Of a stretch of 36,528 bases of DNA, positions 1 to 8,985 are shown one piece after another. Both the position numbers and the translations under genes were made by a program. The stretch's first letter is position 1. Every line of letters begins with the position of its first letter. Location: positions 1 through 36,528 of the forward strand of contig CAKZYL010000053.1 of NCBI GenBank assembly GCA_937884705.1. Reading direction: 5' to 3'. The DNA is from an uncultured Roseovarius sp. (GTDB lineage Bacteria > Pseudomonadota > Alphaproteobacteria > Rhodobacterales > Rhodobacteraceae). The notes under the pieces were generated by a model, which saw only the letters and a program-made list of their open reading frames with translations, was not told the origin of the DNA and searched no databases.

Positions 1-186
1 GATCATTTGGATCGCGCTGAAGGACGCAGGGATCGAACAGATACCCGTTACAAAACGGCCGACCGCGTCGAAGATCGTCGGGACTTTGTTGAAAGCGTGA
101 TTGACGAGACGTTCGATCATGGCCCGGTCGATGTCATTGAAGACCATCTGGACCGCAGAGAGGGCGTACACGATCGGCTCTGGTGA
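1..186 (+). CDS. 3' end of an Asp/Arg-rich protein (partial)
   Basis: An open frame enters from the left edge and stops with TGA at 184-186, giving 61 residues of a highly charged tail. The motif DHLDRxEGxxDR occurs twice, at visible residues 1-12 and 48-59, with DRVEDRRD between, which recalls Asp/Arg-rich low-complexity proteins of alphaproteobacteria. A short hairpin (AGCCC, loop GGAAA, GGGCT; 186-200) follows the stop at once. The opposite strand is also open here and reads hydrophobic, so the coding strand is uncertain; the internal repeat, the G-rich first codon positions and the hairpin favour plus. I do not recognise a function. Confidence 0.4.
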   Translation, partial: DHLDRAEGRRDRTDTRYKTADRVEDRRDFVESVIDETFDHGPVDVIEDHLDRREGVHDRLW

Positions 187-219
187 GCCCGGAAAGGGCT
201 GGTGGCTTTCAGCTATGGC

Positions 220-1143
220 TCAACTCGTCTTACCGGTGAAGAGGCGCGCTAGTGCGCCGTATTGGCTCAGGCCAACACCCGAGAGGATAAGCGCCATCGC
301 CAGAAAAAGACTTGGTGGCAGGGGCTCTGACAGGATGGTGATCCCGAAGATCACTGACCAGATAGGCACCATGTAATTCACCAGCCCCATGAAAACGGGG
401 CCTGCATCTTTGATAACCTGAATGAGAATGATCTGCGCGATACCCGTGGGCAAAACGCCCAGATAGATCAGTGCCCAGAGGCTGCGGCCTTCGGGCAGTG
501 CCGGCAGCCCTTCCATGAAAAGCGCGTAAGGCGTGAAGACCAGTGCCGCGACCAGCAAAACGGCTGCGGCCAGCTCCAATAGATCCGTCTGTGGGCTGAG
601 CCGCGTGCAGATTGAGCCCATCGCATAGCAACAGGCCGCGCCGACGCAGGCGAGCCTGGCCAGCAGCTCAAGATCTGCACCCGTTGACGCGAAGGCCTCA
701 GGACCAATGAGCACGATGACGCCCAGCGTCCCCGTAGCAAAGCCCACACTGCGCCGCCATGTCAGGCGTTCACCAGGAACCAATAGATGCGCCAAGGGCA
801 AGGTGAAAAGAGGCACAACCGCCATGCAGACGCCGGCAAACCCGGATGCCACATTTTGCTGACCCCAGCTGAGCAAGGAAAATGGCACTGCGTTCGATAA
901 AAGCGCCATGCCACAAATGAAGGCCCAGAGCCGCGCGGATCCCGGTGCCCTGAAAGAGGGGATGGATCTTCCGCGCGCCAGGTTGATCGACAAGAGCAAT
1001 ACCGCACCGAGGCAAAGGCGGACGGCCACGAGTGTCAATGGACCGGTGCCCTCGAGGGCGATCGTTGTCGACATAAACGCCGCGCCCCAGATCACGCCGA
1101 GCGCAGAGATCCGCAGCCAGTTGATAGGGGAGATGTCTTGCAT
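220..1143 (-). CDS. EamA/DMT-family membrane transporter
   Basis: A 307-residue, almost entirely hydrophobic protein with about ten membrane segments in two halves, the usual size and layout of the EamA (drug/metabolite transporter) superfamily. The N-terminus contains the WGAAFMSTTIALEG stretch typical of the first EamA helix, and the second half has a YLGVLPTGIAQIIL segment and an LSEPLPPS loop typical of the second repeat. It is expected in the inner membrane as an exporter or permease of small metabolites; the substrate cannot be told from sequence. The ATG at 1143 is preceded by AAGG at suitable distance. It lies downstream of ilvC on the same strand, with a terminator between, so it is probably transcribed separately. 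Confidence 0.88.
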   Translation of the reverse strand: MQDISPINWLRISALGVIWGAAFMSTTIALEGTGPLTLVAVRLCLGAVLLLSINLARGRSIPSFRAPGSARLWAFICGMALLSNAVPFSLLSWGQQNVASGFAGVCMAVVPLFTLPLAHLLVPGERLTWRRSVGFATGTLGVIVLIGPEAFASTGADLELLARLACVGAACCYAMGSICTRLSPQTDLLELAAAVLLVAALVFTPYALFMEGLPALPEGRSLWALIYLGVLPTGIAQIILIQVIKDAGPVFMGLVNYMVPIWSVIFGITILSEPLPPSLFLAMALILSGVGLSQYGALARLFTGKTS

Positions 1144-1156
1144 TTTGGGCCTTACG

Positions 1157-1183
1157 AAAAGGGGCGCTCAGTGCCGAGCGCCC
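1157..1183 (-). terminator. Rho-independent terminator after ilvC
   Basis: A perfect 8-bp stem (GGGCGCTC at 1162-1169, GAGCGCCC at 1176-1183) with a 6-nt loop. Read on the minus strand it is followed by CTTTT, so it ends transcription from ilvC before the EamA gene. Confidence 0.65.
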
Positions 1184-1258
1184 GTTCTCTAGATATCATC
1201 GTAATCGGTAAGGCAAGCGACCGCGTGGGGCAAAGACCACCCGACGGGGGCGCATGGC

Positions 1259-2299
<1,041 letters not shown>

Positions 2300-2358
2300 T
2301 CATTTTGCCGGGGAGCATACGCAGAAACCGGCCATAAGAGCGGCATTTTCCGGTGTGA

Positions 2359-2385
2359 TTGAAGTATTTTTCGCGTATCTATAAT
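2359..2385 (+). promoter_or_regulatory. Candidate promoter for the Lrp-type pair
   Basis: A perfect TATAAT hexamer at 2380-2385 with TTGAAG at 2359-2364 (15-bp spacer, shorter than ideal). The predicted start would lie about 20 nt before the ATG at 2412. No Shine-Dalgarno is visible there, so the first regulator may be weakly translated. TTGA at 2359 and TCAA at 2385 form a loose inverted pair that an Lrp-family protein could use; this is inference. Confidence 0.4.
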
Positions 2386-2411
2386 CAAGCAATGTAATTC
2401 TTGGTTTTTTC

Positions 2412-2867
2412 ATGCTCGACGACAGCGACCGGCGCCTTCTGCGCCAGTACCAGTATGCCCCTGATCTCTCTGTTGCCGATCTGGCAGAGCAAGCCGGCGT
2501 GACGCCAGGCACCTGTGCTCGCCGATTGGACCGAATGCGAGAGGCGGGGATCATTCGCGCCAATCAGGCGGTGATCAACTGGCGGGCGCTCGGCTATGAA
2601 GTGGAGGTGTCGTTGCGCGTGACCCTGGAGAAATCTGTGCCGCGCGCCTTTGATGCGTTTCTGGCTGCGGCCCGTGACGTAGCAGAGGTGGTCGAGATCC
2701 AGACCTTTCTTGGCCGCGTGGACGTGCGTCTCTCGGTCATTGCCCGCGACATGGGCCATTACCAAGAGATCTATCGCACAGCGATCCTCGCCCTGCCCCA
2801 CATCGCCGATATCGAGGCCCTTATGCATGTCGCGCGGATCAAGAGCGATGAGCTTTTGCCCATATGA
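2412..2867 (+). CDS. Lrp/AsnC-family transcriptional regulator
   Basis: A 151-residue DNA-binding regulator. The N-terminal winged helix (about residues 5-60) contains LSVADLAEQAGVTPGTCARR and a wing leading to REAGIIR; the C-terminal part (about 65-145) is the alpha-beta RAM/AsnC ligand domain with VVEIQTFLGRVDVRLSVIA. Family members form octameric or dimeric rings that sense amino acids. It diverges from ilvC and overlaps the next regulator by ATGA, so the two are probably co-translated and are good candidates for ilvC control. No ribosome site precedes the ATG at 2412, which is odd; the start is supported because the family N-terminus begins here. Confidence 0.92.
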   Translation: MLDDSDRRLLRQYQYAPDLSVADLAEQAGVTPGTCARRLDRMREAGIIRANQAVINWRALGYEVEVSLRVTLEKSVPRAFDAFLAAARDVAEVVEIQTFLGRVDVRLSVIARDMGHYQEIYRTAILALPHIADIEALMHVARIKSDELLPI

Positions 2868-3349
2868 TCGAGCTCGACACCACAGACCGGGCCCTTTTGC
2901 GCCTCCTGGCGGATGATGCCACGCAAACGGCCAGCGCCCTGGGTCGCAAACTTGGCCTGTCGCAGCCTGCCATCTGGCGTCGCACCAAACGTTTGCGCGA
3001 GGCCGGCGTTATCATCGGTCAGAGGCTGGATCTTGATGCCGAAGCATTGGGCTTTGGCGTGACGGTGTTTCTCGGGGTGAAACTGGCCACCAAGGGGCGC
3101 GTGAGCATCGCCGATTTTGAACGCGCGGTATCGGCGATCCCCGAAGTGCAAACCGTGGAGCACATTCTCGGGCTCTATGATTATCGCTTGCGGGTGGTGG
3201 CCCGCGATATCGCGGATTTTGAGCGCGTGTTGCGGCGCCGGATCATGATGCTTCCCGGGGTCGGCGATGTAGAAGCAAACGTGCTCTTAAGCGAAGAACG
3301 CAGACCGGGGCCCATCGGTGCCGCGCTTTTAAATGGCGCTTTGCCATAA
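2864..3349 (+). CDS. Second Lrp/AsnC-family transcriptional regulator
   Basis: A 161-residue paralogue of the preceding gene with the same architecture: winged helix-turn-helix (TQTASALGRKLGLSQPAIWR, about residues 15-45) and a RAM-type C-terminal domain containing VEHILGLYDYRLRVVARD. The start codon overlaps the previous stop in ATGA, implying translational coupling and fixed stoichiometry, perhaps a hetero-oligomer. The C-terminus has a short Pro/Gly/Ala tail after the domain. Its context opposite ilvC suggests branched-chain amino acid sensing, but the ligand cannot be read from sequence. Confidence 0.92.
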   Translation: MIELDTTDRALLRLLADDATQTASALGRKLGLSQPAIWRRTKRLREAGVIIGQRLDLDAEALGFGVTVFLGVKLATKGRVSIADFERAVSAIPEVQTVEHILGLYDYRLRVVARDIADFERVLRRRIMMLPGVGDVEANVLLSEERRPGPIGAALLNGALP

Positions 3350-3394
3350 AAGTTCTACAGTCCAAGCAGCGCCACCGACGATAAGGACAGGCCC

Positions 3395-4042
3395 ATGAAC
3401 AAAGCAGCCACGAAAGACGCCTACACGTTGATCCTCGAAGCGATTGACGGGGGGGACTTTCGGCCCGGTGATCGATTGGTGGAAAGCGATTTGGCAGACC
3501 GGTTTGGTGTCTCCCGAACGCCAATCCGAGAGGCGTTACAACGCTTAGAGACACAAAGCCTTCTCACACGCGATGGTCGCAGTCTGATTGTGGCCTCACT
3601 TGATCATAACCAACTTGCAGAGCTTTACGTCGTGCGCGCGGAGCTGGAAGGTCTGGCTGCAGGCTTGGCCGCCCGTCATGCCAGCCCCGAAGAGGTGCGC
3701 GTTTTGCAGGATATGGTCCAAGACGACCACAAGTTGATGGGCAACCCACAAGCGATGGCGCGCGCCAACCGGCGGTTTCACAAGCAGATCCATCTGAGTT
3801 CTCATAATCGGTATCTGGTGCAGCAACTGGATCTGGTGCATCGCTCCATGGCCTTGATGGCGACCACGTCACTTGCAGCCGTTGGGCGCGATGAGGATGC
3901 GCTTAAAGAACACAGCGCGATTGTAGAGGCCATTCATGAGGGTGATGTGGCGACGGCGACAGAAGCGCTCCGATCCCATATCTCGAAAGCCTTTGTGACC
4001 CGGCTGAAGCTCGATTCCGGCGAAGTGGAAAGCGCCGTTTAA
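3395..4042 (+). CDS. GntR-family regulator (FadR subfamily, FCD domain)
   Basis: A 215-residue repressor-type protein. The N-terminal winged helix carries VSRTPIREALQRLE, the GntR recognition-helix signature; the C-terminal all-helical FCD domain (about residues 75-205) keeps the histidines expected for metal and ligand binding (FHKQIH, KEHSAIVEAIHEGD, LRSHI). FCD regulators bind small carboxylates such as sugar acids or other organic acids. AAGGA lies 7 nt before the ATG. It stands alone: its plus-strand neighbours upstream are the Lrp pair and downstream it converges with the glycosyltransferase. No catabolic operon is adjacent, so the target genes are unknown. Confidence 0.9.
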   Translation: MNKAATKDAYTLILEAIDGGDFRPGDRLVESDLADRFGVSRTPIREALQRLETQSLLTRDGRSLIVASLDHNQLAELYVVRAELEGLAAGLAARHASPEEVRVLQDMVQDDHKLMGNPQAMARANRRFHKQIHLSSHNRYLVQQLDLVHRSMALMATTSLAAVGRDEDALKEHSAIVEAIHEGDVATATEALRSHISKAFVTRLKLDSGEVESAV

Positions 4043-4073
4043 GGCTAACCCCTCGCTGGTTACCCTTTGGTCA

Positions 4074-5990
4074 TTACTCTCCCGACGGCTTCGCGCTGCG
4101 ATGGTTCATCTTTTCAGGGCCGGTGGTCGCAAAGCCGTGCTGGGTCTTGTCCCAGAAGTAGGGTTTGACGGCCAGCTCGTAGACCGCCTTGTAAGCCGCG
4201 ACCGCCCCTAAAGGTGTGTAAAAATGCATGGTTGGGGTCCAAGGCAGCAAGTGTCGATGTCTGCGCCCCGCAACAGCGCTGGCATGGATCGTGATATTGA
4301 TCACTTCGATTACTAGAAAGCCAGAGCCCAGCCCAATCATCAAATCACGCGAGATAAAGGGGTCGAGGGGATGCGCAAAACCGAAAAGCACCAGCCAAAA
4401 CGACCACAAAACGGGGGCGAGTAGGAACTGAGACAGGGCCGTGACGAAATGCGCCTGAAAGCCCAAGAATTTCCAAAGGCCCAATTGCCTGATCAAAAGC
4501 CCCGGGCGACGCATGTGAACGATATAGGTGGTCATATAGCCTTTGAGCCAGCGGGAGCGTTGTCGGATCCATGCCCACGGCCGGCAATTTGCCTCTTCGT
4601 CTGTGACGGTTGCCAGCATTTCCGTGCGATATCCATGCCGTGCCAGCCGGAAGCCGAGATCAGCATCCTCTGTCACATTATGGGCGTCCCACCCGCCGAG
4701 ATGCTCCAAAATAGCGCGGCGGAAAAACAAGGTGGTGCCGCCAAGCGGGATGGCCCAGCCCAACTGCGATATGCCCGGCAGGATAAGCCTGAACCACGTC
4801 GCGTATTCTATTGTAAAGCACCGAGCGAGCCAGTTTTGCCGCGGATTGTAGTAATCAAGAACGCCCTGGATACAGGCAACATCCGGCGGCAAGGCCTGAA
4901 ATCGGCGAACCACCTGGGTGATCTGATCGGGCGCTGGTGCGTCTTCTGCATCATATACGCCGATGATCTCTCCTTCACAAAAATCGAGCGCGTAGTTCAT
5001 CGCGCGCGGTTTGGTTCGCGGTTGACCATCGGGCACAACAACAGGACGGATCCACGGCGGCAGATCAATCCTGGCCAACATGTTTTGCGTGGTGTCATCG
5101 GCCTCTTCAATCACCAGCAGCACATCCAAGAGGCATTTAGGATAGGTGAGCTTGCTCAATCGGGCGACGAGCGCATGCAACACTTCGGTTTCTCGAAAGA
5201 GCGGCACAAGGATCGAGACCTTGGGCAGCGGTTGGTCATCGTGCTGCAGGAGCGCGTCAGAGTGCGGTTCAGCGGTTTTATGCATGATAAATGCCGCTGT
5301 TTTGAAGACGGCCGAGACAACCAGCGTGAAGATCGCCCAGACAGCACAGGCTGCGAAGACAATTTCCGGGAAAGCCCACGTCGCGTAGGCCAACAAGGAC
5401 ACGGCGCCGGCGATCAATGTCAGACGCAGTGATCTTGACCGACTCCAGGTTCGGCAGCTTTCGCGCTCGGGCACGCGGGTACAGGCCGCTTCTGTCAATT
5501 TCGTGCGGTTGAATGTGGCAATCCGCGTCTGGATCGCCTCACGCGGGGCCAGCAAGATGCGTGCGCGTTCCAATTCCGATGGCAGCATATCCCCGATTTT
5601 GGACAAAACTTCAGGATCTTCCACCACAAGAGCGGGCGAGCCATCGCGATCGACAATGGGCATCACCGCGTGGCTCAATAGCAGCGATGGCTCAAGGTCG
5701 GTCTGCACGTATGGCAAGCGGCGCAGTTCATCTGCTGACAGGCGCCGCGTTTTGCCCGATTTCGCGTGTACATCCAGAAGCGACTGCCGACTCGCCAGAC
5801 CTTCGGTCAGCAAGATACGATCAAGTGACGCATTGCAGTTTCTTTGTACTGTGCGCGCGTGAGAAATGTCCTCAGGTGAAATGGCGCCATAGCGCACCAA
5901 ATCGGCGGCGCGTTTCTCTTGCACGTCCTCCAAGGTTGCCTCGACATCCGCATGGATGCCGCCAACCTGCCGGAGCTCGGTAATCCCCAT
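4074..5990 (-). CDS. Membrane family 2 glycosyltransferase with GspE/MshE-like N-terminal domain
   Basis: About 638 residues. The N-terminal ~170 residues resemble the GspE/MshE N-terminal fold (LVRYGAISPEDISHAR, then LLTEGLASRQSLLDVHA, and an MPIVDRDGSPALVVEDPE strand), a fold that in some ATPases binds cyclic-di-GMP. Two membrane helices (about 189-231) precede a GT2 catalytic domain with DAEDAP (347-352), TEDADLG (EDAD from 441) and QRSRW (477-481), the D,D,D,QxxRW set of processive glycan synthases. Further membrane helices follow, so product export is plausible. The ATG at 5990 with AGGGA 5 nt upstream is preferred over an upstream in-frame GTG at 6032 that lacks a ribosome site. The sugar substrate is unknown; an exopolysaccharide role is inferred. 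Confidence 0.85.
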   Translation of the reverse strand: MGITELRQVGGIHADVEATLEDVQEKRAADLVRYGAISPEDISHARTVQRNCNASLDRILLTEGLASRQSLLDVHAKSGKTRRLSADELRRLPYVQTDLEPSLLLSHAVMPIVDRDGSPALVVEDPEVLSKIGDMLPSELERARILLAPREAIQTRIATFNRTKLTEAACTRVPERESCRTWSRSRSLRLTLIAGAVSLLAYATWAFPEIVFAACAVWAIFTLVVSAVFKTAAFIMHKTAEPHSDALLQHDDQPLPKVSILVPLFRETEVLHALVARLSKLTYPKCLLDVLLVIEEADDTTQNMLARIDLPPWIRPVVVPDGQPRTKPRAMNYALDFCEGEIIGVYDAEDAPAPDQITQVVRRFQALPPDVACIQGVLDYYNPRQNWLARCFTIEYATWFRLILPGISQLGWAIPLGGTTLFFRRAILEHLGGWDAHNVTEDADLGFRLARHGYRTEMLATVTDEEANCRPWAWIRQRSRWLKGYMTTYIVHMRRPGLLIRQLGLWKFLGFQAHFVTALSQFLLAPVLWSFWLVLFGFAHPLDPFISRDLMIGLGSGFLVIEVINITIHASAVAGRRHRHLLPWTPTMHFYTPLGAVAAYKAVYELAVKPYFWDKTQHGFATTGPEKMNHRSAKPSGE

Positions 5991-6045
5991 ACCGTTCCCT
6001 ATTTTGTCCTGTTCCCAGGGCGCGTTCGGCACAGGTTTCGCGTGG

Positions 6046-6086
6046 ATTGGTTAACAAAATGTAAATATTACCGTATGTTAACCAAT
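6046..6086. promoter_or_regulatory. Perfect 11-bp inverted repeat upstream of the glycosyltransferase
   Basis: ATTGGTTAACA (6046-6056) and TGTTAACCAAT (6076-6086) are exact reverse complements separated by 19 AT-rich bases, centre to centre 30 bp or about three helical turns. It sits 56-96 bp before the preferred glycosyltransferase start and about 55 bp after the end of carA, in AT-rich DNA. It has no T tail and a long loop, so an operator for a dimeric or paired regulator fits better than a terminator. The TTAA halves recall CtrA sites, but the spacing does not match TTAA-N7-TTAA. Confidence 0.5.
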
Positions 6087-6140
6087 TAATGTCAGTTTAT
6101 CGCGAAGGGGTACAAAGGCAAAGAAAGCCCCGTTTGCAGG

Positions 6141-7298
6141 CTACTTAGCGGCATCAGCCATGGAGGCTGCAAAGCGCTCAAACAGGTAGAAACTGTCCTG
6201 GGGGCCAGGGCTGGCTTCTGGGTGATGCTGCACTGAAAAGACGGGCTTATCTGCCAGCCTGATCCCACAATTTGAGCCATCAAAGAGCGACACATGCGTC
6301 TCCAAGACACCCTGCGGCAAGCTTTGGCTATCGACAGCGAAGCCGTGGTTCATTGACGTGATTTCGACCTTGCCCGTCTCTATCTCTTTGACCGGGTGAT
6401 TGGCGCCGTGATGGCCGTGATTCATCTTGACCGTTTCGCCCCCAAGCGCGAGGGCCAGCATCTGATGGCCCAAGCAAATACCGAAGATCGGGATGTCCTT
6501 TTCCAGAACGCCCTGGATCATTGGTACCGCATATTCTCCGGTCGCGGCAGGATCGCCAGGGCCGTTTGAGAGAAACACACCATCGGGGTTGTGCCCGAGC
6601 ACATCTTCGGCCGTCGCCGTCGCAGGAAGGACCGTGACATTGCATCCTGCACTGGCCAAGCAGCGCAGGATGTTGCGTTTTGCTCCGTAATCGACGGCGA
6701 CCACCTTGTATTTGGGATCTGCCTGGCGCGTATACCCTTCCGGCCAGGCCCAGCGCATTTCATCCCAGCGATACGACTGCGCGCATGTCACGTCTTTGGC
6801 CAGATCAAGCCCTTCAAGACCGACAAATCCCCGTGCAGAGGCCACGAGAGCTTCTACATCAAACTGGCCGTCGGGATTGTGCGCGAGCGCCACATGAGGC
6901 GCGCCTTGCTGCCGGATGGCGCGGGTCAGCCGACGCGTGTCAATTCCGCCGATCGCAACCCGACCGCGCCGTTCCAGCCAATCGGCCAGACGTTCCGCCG
7001 CGCGCCAATTGCTCGGCTCTGTCGGGTCCCATTTGACAACCATACCTTCGGCCACCGGATCGGCTGTTTCATCGTCATCGGGGTTCACACCGACATTGCC
7101 GATATGGGGGAAGGTAAATGTCACCACCTGGCCCGCATAAGACGGATCGGTCATGATCTCTTGGTAGCCGGTCATCGCGGTGTTGAAGCAGAGTTCAGCG
7201 GTGACCTGCCCGGCGGCGCCAAACCCGTGGCCGTAAAACAACGACCCATCCGCCAACGCAAGGCATGCGGTGGGGCGCGATGGTGTCATGGGGGCCAT
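6141..7298 (-). CDS. carA: Carbamoyl-phosphate synthase small (glutaminase) subunit
   Basis: Hydrolyses glutamine and channels ammonia to CarB for carbamoyl phosphate, the precursor of pyrimidines and arginine. At 385 residues it has the family length: an N-terminal CPSase small-chain domain (LADGSLFYGHGFGA, then TGYQEIMTDPSYAGQVVTFT) and a C-terminal class I amidotransferase with the nucleophile in GICLGHQML (near residue 270) and the His-Glu pair in QHHPEASPGP. The ATG at 7298 has GGAGA 9 nt upstream; an in-frame extension of 22 residues is not family-like. carB is not in this window. It diverges from the YqeY gene, a neighbourhood common in alphaproteobacteria. Confidence 0.97.
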   Translation of the reverse strand: MAPMTPSRPTACLALADGSLFYGHGFGAAGQVTAELCFNTAMTGYQEIMTDPSYAGQVVTFTFPHIGNVGVNPDDDETADPVAEGMVVKWDPTEPSNWRAAERLADWLERRGRVAIGGIDTRRLTRAIRQQGAPHVALAHNPDGQFDVEALVASARGFVGLEGLDLAKDVTCAQSYRWDEMRWAWPEGYTRQADPKYKVVAVDYGAKRNILRCLASAGCNVTVLPATATAEDVLGHNPDGVFLSNGPGDPAATGEYAVPMIQGVLEKDIPIFGICLGHQMLALALGGETVKMNHGHHGANHPVKEIETGKVEITSMNHGFAVDSQSLPQGVLETHVSLFDGSNCGIRLADKPVFSVQHHPEASPGPQDSFYLFERFAASMADAAK

Positions 7299-7460
7299 GG
7301 GACAGCTCTCCGGCAGCAGGGTCTGATCGGCAAATTGTCGGAGGTGTATGCAGGGTGAGAGCAAGGGTCAAGGGGCAATGTCACGAGATCAGAACCGGTT
7401 GTCAGACGGCGCGGTTTCCGCTACGCATCGCGTTCTCATCAGAGCAGGACACATCACGAC

Positions 7461-7922
7461 ATGGCACTGAAGACTCGCATCGATGATGCCCTCAAGCGGG
7501 CGATGAAGGACAAAGACAAATTGCGTCTTGGAACGCTGCGCCTGATCAATGCAGTGCTCAAAGATCAATCCATTGCCAGACGGGGCGAAGGCAAAGACCC
7601 CGAATTGTCGGAAGACGATATTCTCGCGGTGCTGGGAAAAATGACCAAGCAGAGACAGGAAAGCCTGCGCGCCTATGAAGAAGGCGGACGCATTGACCTG
7701 GCGGAGCGTGAGAAGGCCGAGATTGGCATTATCGCGGAATTTCTGCCACGCCAATTGACCTCTGACGAAGTGGATGAGGCGATTTCGGCGGCCATTGAAG
7801 CCTCTGGCGCCAGCTCCATCCGGGATATGGGCAAGGTGATGGGGCAGTTGAAAGCAAGCTACACAGGTCAGATGGACTTTGGCGCTGTGGGACCCATGGT
7901 GAAAGCAAAGCTCAGCGGGTGA
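7461..7922 (+). CDS. GatB/YqeY-domain protein
   Basis: 153 residues, matching the stand-alone YqeY family that resembles the tail domain of the GatB amidotransferase subunit. The N-terminus LKTRIDDALKRAMKDKDKLR and LRLINAVLKDQ, the middle GKMTKQRQESLRAYEEGGR, and the C-terminal SSIRDMGKVMGQLKASYTGQ are family landmarks. The cellular function is unproven; tRNA interaction has been proposed from the GatB link. The ribosome site is weak (AGGA 12 nt upstream). Its TGA at 7920-7922 abuts the reverse-strand stop at 7923-7925, giving a palindromic TGATCA with no gap between convergent genes. Confidence 0.9.
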   Translation: MALKTRIDDALKRAMKDKDKLRLGTLRLINAVLKDQSIARRGEGKDPELSEDDILAVLGKMTKQRQESLRAYEEGGRIDLAEREKAEIGIIAEFLPRQLTSDEVDEAISAAIEASGASSIRDMGKVMGQLKASYTGQMDFGAVGPMVKAKLSG

Positions 7923-8423
7923 TCAGCGACCGGATGCAGTGACGAGCCGATCTGAGAGCTCGTCATAAAGCGAAACTCGCTCGTCTTCGGAGAGAAACGC
8001 GCCGATTTCGACCTCACGCCCTTTGCCGCAGAGCGTCACGTAATGCGGCACTGGCCCTCCGCTTTTGTGCATGTTGGCCTTGGCCCAATAGCTTTCACAC
8101 TCCCATTGCTGCAGGCGGCCATTGGGACTGGTCCGTGTCAGGTGAATTTCATTTGCGTCGATGGTCAGCTCTTCATAGAGACGCCCGTCGCGGTAAGACT
8201 TTTCAATGGCACACCAAACCCCGCCCACAGAGAGCATCAAAAACGGCAACACCCCCCAGAGCACCACTGTCCCTAAAAGCGGATAAAGCGGCACGGAAAT
8301 CATCACGGATGTGATCAGGATAAACCCGGCGAAACCTCGGCGCGACAATGACCTGTGCGGCCACAGATGCAGCGTGTGCACGGGATCAGAGGGCGTATCG
8401 GACAGAGACCATTGGTAAGGCAT
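7923..8423 (-). CDS. DUF2244-family membrane protein
   Basis: 166 residues from the ATG at 8423; a TTG 11 codons upstream is less likely because MPYQWS followed by LHLWPHRSL is the family-like N-terminus. Two closely spaced membrane helices (about residues 30-75, GFILITSVMISVPLYPLLG and LWGVLPFLMLSVGG) separate a short N-terminal segment from a cytoplasmic beta-rich domain. DUF2244 proteins are widespread in alphaproteobacteria and have no established function. The gene follows dtd on the same strand after 51 bp and is probably cotranscribed with it. Confidence 0.85.
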   Translation of the reverse strand: MPYQWSLSDTPSDPVHTLHLWPHRSLSRRGFAGFILITSVMISVPLYPLLGTVVLWGVLPFLMLSVGGVWCAIEKSYRDGRLYEELTIDANEIHLTRTSPNGRLQQWECESYWAKANMHKSGGPVPHYVTLCGKGREVEIGAFLSEDERVSLYDELSDRLVTASGR

Positions 8424-8474
8424 ATGGGTACCGTAACCGATTCCGTGAGAAAGCAAAGAAATGAGTGGCTTGGA

Positions 8475-8912
8475 TTACGTTTCCAACCAAATTGTCACAG
8501 GCCCATCATTGACAAGCGCCACTTGCATGTCGGCCCCGAATTGGCCAGTGGCAACCGCGACACCCTCCGTTTCAAGGGTTTTCGCAAAATGAAGGTAGAG
8601 AGCTTCGCCGATATCCGGAGGCGCTGCCGCAGAAAAGCCAGGGCGGTTCCCTCGCGAGGTATCTGCCGCAAGCGTGAACTGGCTGACCACAAGAGCCCCG
8701 CCCCCGATGTCAAGGATCGAGCGGTTCATTTTCCCCGCCTCATCTTTGAAGATGCGCAGTTTTGTGATCTTGAGCGCAAGCTGCTCTACATGATGTTCCT
8801 CATCCCCTCGCATCGCGCACACCAATATCAAAAGGCCCGGGCCCGTTTCGCCGATGTTCATACCCTCGACGGTCACTGAAGCATCAGACACTCTTTGCAA
8901 AAGAGCTTTCAT
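8475..8912 (-). CDS. dtd: D-aminoacyl-tRNA deacylase
   Basis: 145 residues, the standard DTD length. It removes D-amino acids (and glycine mischarged on tRNA-Ala) from tRNA in the cytoplasm, using the RNA 2'-OH rather than a protein nucleophile. The signature SQFTLAADT and the C-terminal [10 protein letters not shown], which contains the cross-subunit Gly-cisPro pair, are both intact, as is the N-terminal [15 protein letters not shown]. Upstream lies the penicillin-binding protein gene (73 bp away, same strand) and downstream DUF2244. Confidence 0.96.
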   Translation of the reverse strand: MKALLQRVSDASVTVEGMNIGETGPGLLILVCAMRGDEEHHVEQLALKITKLRIFKDEAGKMNRSILDIGGGALVVSQFTLAADTSRGNRPGFSAAAPPDIGEALYLHFAKTLETEGVAVATGQFGADMQVALVNDGPVTIWLET

Positions 8913-8985
8913 TCAATCCATCCAGACATGTTGGAAACGGTACATGCTCGCCTGCCAATCAGACACTTTACCCTCCGGCGCAGGC

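Noticed and set aside
4449-5432. 327-residue plus-strand frame inside the glycosyltransferase
   Set aside because: It is opposite the conserved catalytic domain and has no recognisable content.
6046-6090. Canonical CtrA site (TTAA-N7-TTAA)
   Set aside because: TTAA occurs three times, but the gaps are 23 and 4 bp, so the consensus spacing is not met.
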